DNA from: Phoronis australis
Taxonomy: Eukaryota > Phoronida > Phoronidae
Reading direction: 5' to 3'
DNA: 41,501 nt
Assembly (NCBI GenBank): GCA_002633005.1
Contig: NMRA01000528.1
Coordinates: forward strand, 190,535 to 232,035
A model generated the notes under the pieces. It searched no databases. It saw nothing but the letters and a program-made list of their open reading frames with translations, and was not told the origin of the DNA. Shown one piece after another: positions 40,975-41,501 of the stretch. The translations under genes and the position numbers were made by a program. The number at the start of each line of letters is the position of its first letter. Within the stretch, counting starts at the first letter, position 1.

Positions 40975-41501
40975 CTATGAAAAAATGACATGATTAAGAC
41001 AGGCAGGGTATAAAAGGTCAAGTAAATTACAGAACTTTTTAACAATTACTTTAAAGGTAGTAATTGAATTGGACCGTTTAATTTCTGGGCTAAAAGAATT
41101 CCATATTATAGCAGCTGCATAGATAAAAGATCTCTTGCCCGTCTCGGTTTCAATTTTTTTAGAATAAACATTGCCAGGAACAGAAGAACGTGTAGAATAT
41201 ACAGCCTGGCTGCTATTGAATTTACTGCTGAGATATGCTGGAGCCAAGCCATTGATACATCTGTACATACAACAGGCAGAAAGATATTTATTTCTTTGTC
41301 TTATTTTCATAAATCCCAGCTTGGAATACAAGTCGTCAACCCTAGTGTCCCTAATTTTAGTACCCAGGATAGCCCTGGCGGCTCTATTTTGGATTACTTG
41401 GACTTTGTTTACAAGTGTGTCACTAGTGTGCCCCCAAACCGGTAAACAATGATCAATATGAGGCTGAATAATAGAATGGTAAAGGGTCTTAAGAGTACGG
41501 A
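40975..41501 (-). CDS. Reverse transcriptase C-terminal region of a non-LTR retrotransposon (partial)
   Basis: The minus-strand frame is open from the window edge to TAG at 40975-40977, 175 codons with no break. It includes LKTLYHSIIQPHIDHCLPVW, then VQVIQNRAARAILG, then CMYRCINGLAPAYLSSKF, then AAAIIWNSFSPEIK and a final FKVIVKKF. This order (LY-S-I-P-h-YC--VWG; Q-RA-R-I; hYK---G-AP-YL; R; A---WN-LP--I; FK--LK) is the region after the catalytic domain of CR1/L2/Rex-type reverse transcriptases. The YADD catalytic motif lies upstream, outside the window. The intact frame suggests a relatively young copy. Confidence 0.8.
   Translation of the reverse strand, partial: RTLKTLYHSIIQPHIDHCLPVWGHTSDTLVNKVQVIQNRAARAILGTKIRDTRVDDLYSKLGFMKIRQRNKYLSACCMYRCINGLAPAYLSSKFNSSQAVYSTRSSVPGNVYSKKIETETGKRSFIYAAAIIWNSFSPEIKRSNSITTFKVIVKKFCNLLDLLYPACLNHVIFS

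Larger units (their letters stand above)
40714..41501 (-). mobile_element. Non-LTR retrotransposon (CR1/L2-like), 3' end, cut by window edge
   Basis: Minus strand: the C-terminal part of the reverse-transcriptase ORF (40975-41501), then about 185 bp of AT-rich 3' sequence, a stable hairpin at 40745-40790, and a terminal (AATA)n-like tail ending near 40714. Short tandem-repeat tails are typical of the CR1/L2/Jockey side of non-LTR elements, as opposed to long poly(A). The 5' part lies outside the window, so target-site duplications cannot be checked. Confidence 0.75.

Overview
This is eukaryotic nuclear DNA: AT-rich, with long introns, canonical GT-AG splice sites, microsatellites and transposon debris, and no bacterial gene packing. 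It holds one gene that can be recognised with confidence, a four-exon plus-strand gene for a Gfi-1 type SNAG/C2H2 zinc-finger repressor. Its coding span is 11335-31243. An invertebrate animal is clear. An anthozoan cnidarian (coral or sea anemone) is my best guess, from the style of the transposon remnants at the right end and the low gene density, but this is inference. Two ambiguous bases (n) at 5912 and 38457 show this is draft assembly.

Layout. 1-11.0 kb is gene-poor: a possible minus-strand exon at the very left edge, a cluster of three fold-back elements at 2.0-2.9 kb, a CAT/CAC microsatellite at 8.4 kb, and copy A of a diverged dispersed repeat at 8.6-8.9 kb. 11.0-11.33 kb looks like the Gfi1 promoter (TATA, initiator, and a Gfi1-like site between them). 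Exon 1 (11335-11443) encodes the SNAG repressor peptide, exon 2 (15001-15198) a Pro/Ser/aromatic linker, exon 3 (25654-26244) the rest of the linker plus zinc fingers 1-4, and exon 4 (31032-31243) fingers 5-6 and a short tail. All three introns are phase 1, and the joined frame is 1110 nt (369 residues plus stop) with no breaks. Intron 2 (10.5 kb) carries a CACGTG-rich, TATA-containing, promoter-like patch at 23.6-23.7 kb. The 3' UTR probably ends near 32.6 kb.

32.6-41.5 kb is repeat-rich: a 162-bp tandem duplication at 34.0-34.4 kb, a GC-rich two-unit element at 34.7-34.9 kb, a speculative chain of phase-compatible exons at 35.6-36.7 kb, a short inverted-repeat element at 38.3-38.5 kb, copy B of the dispersed repeat at 38.65-38.95 kb, a broken transposon-type ORF at 39.27 kb, and the 3' end of a non-LTR retrotransposon running in from the right edge on the minus strand.

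Functional picture. By family knowledge, the protein would bind AATC-containing sites through its central fingers and recruit LSD1/CoREST through the SNAG peptide. Nothing else here clearly works with it. The most interesting regulatory reading is possible autoregulation at the promoter, and a possible second promoter in intron 2 that would make a form without SNAG. Both are inferences from motifs.
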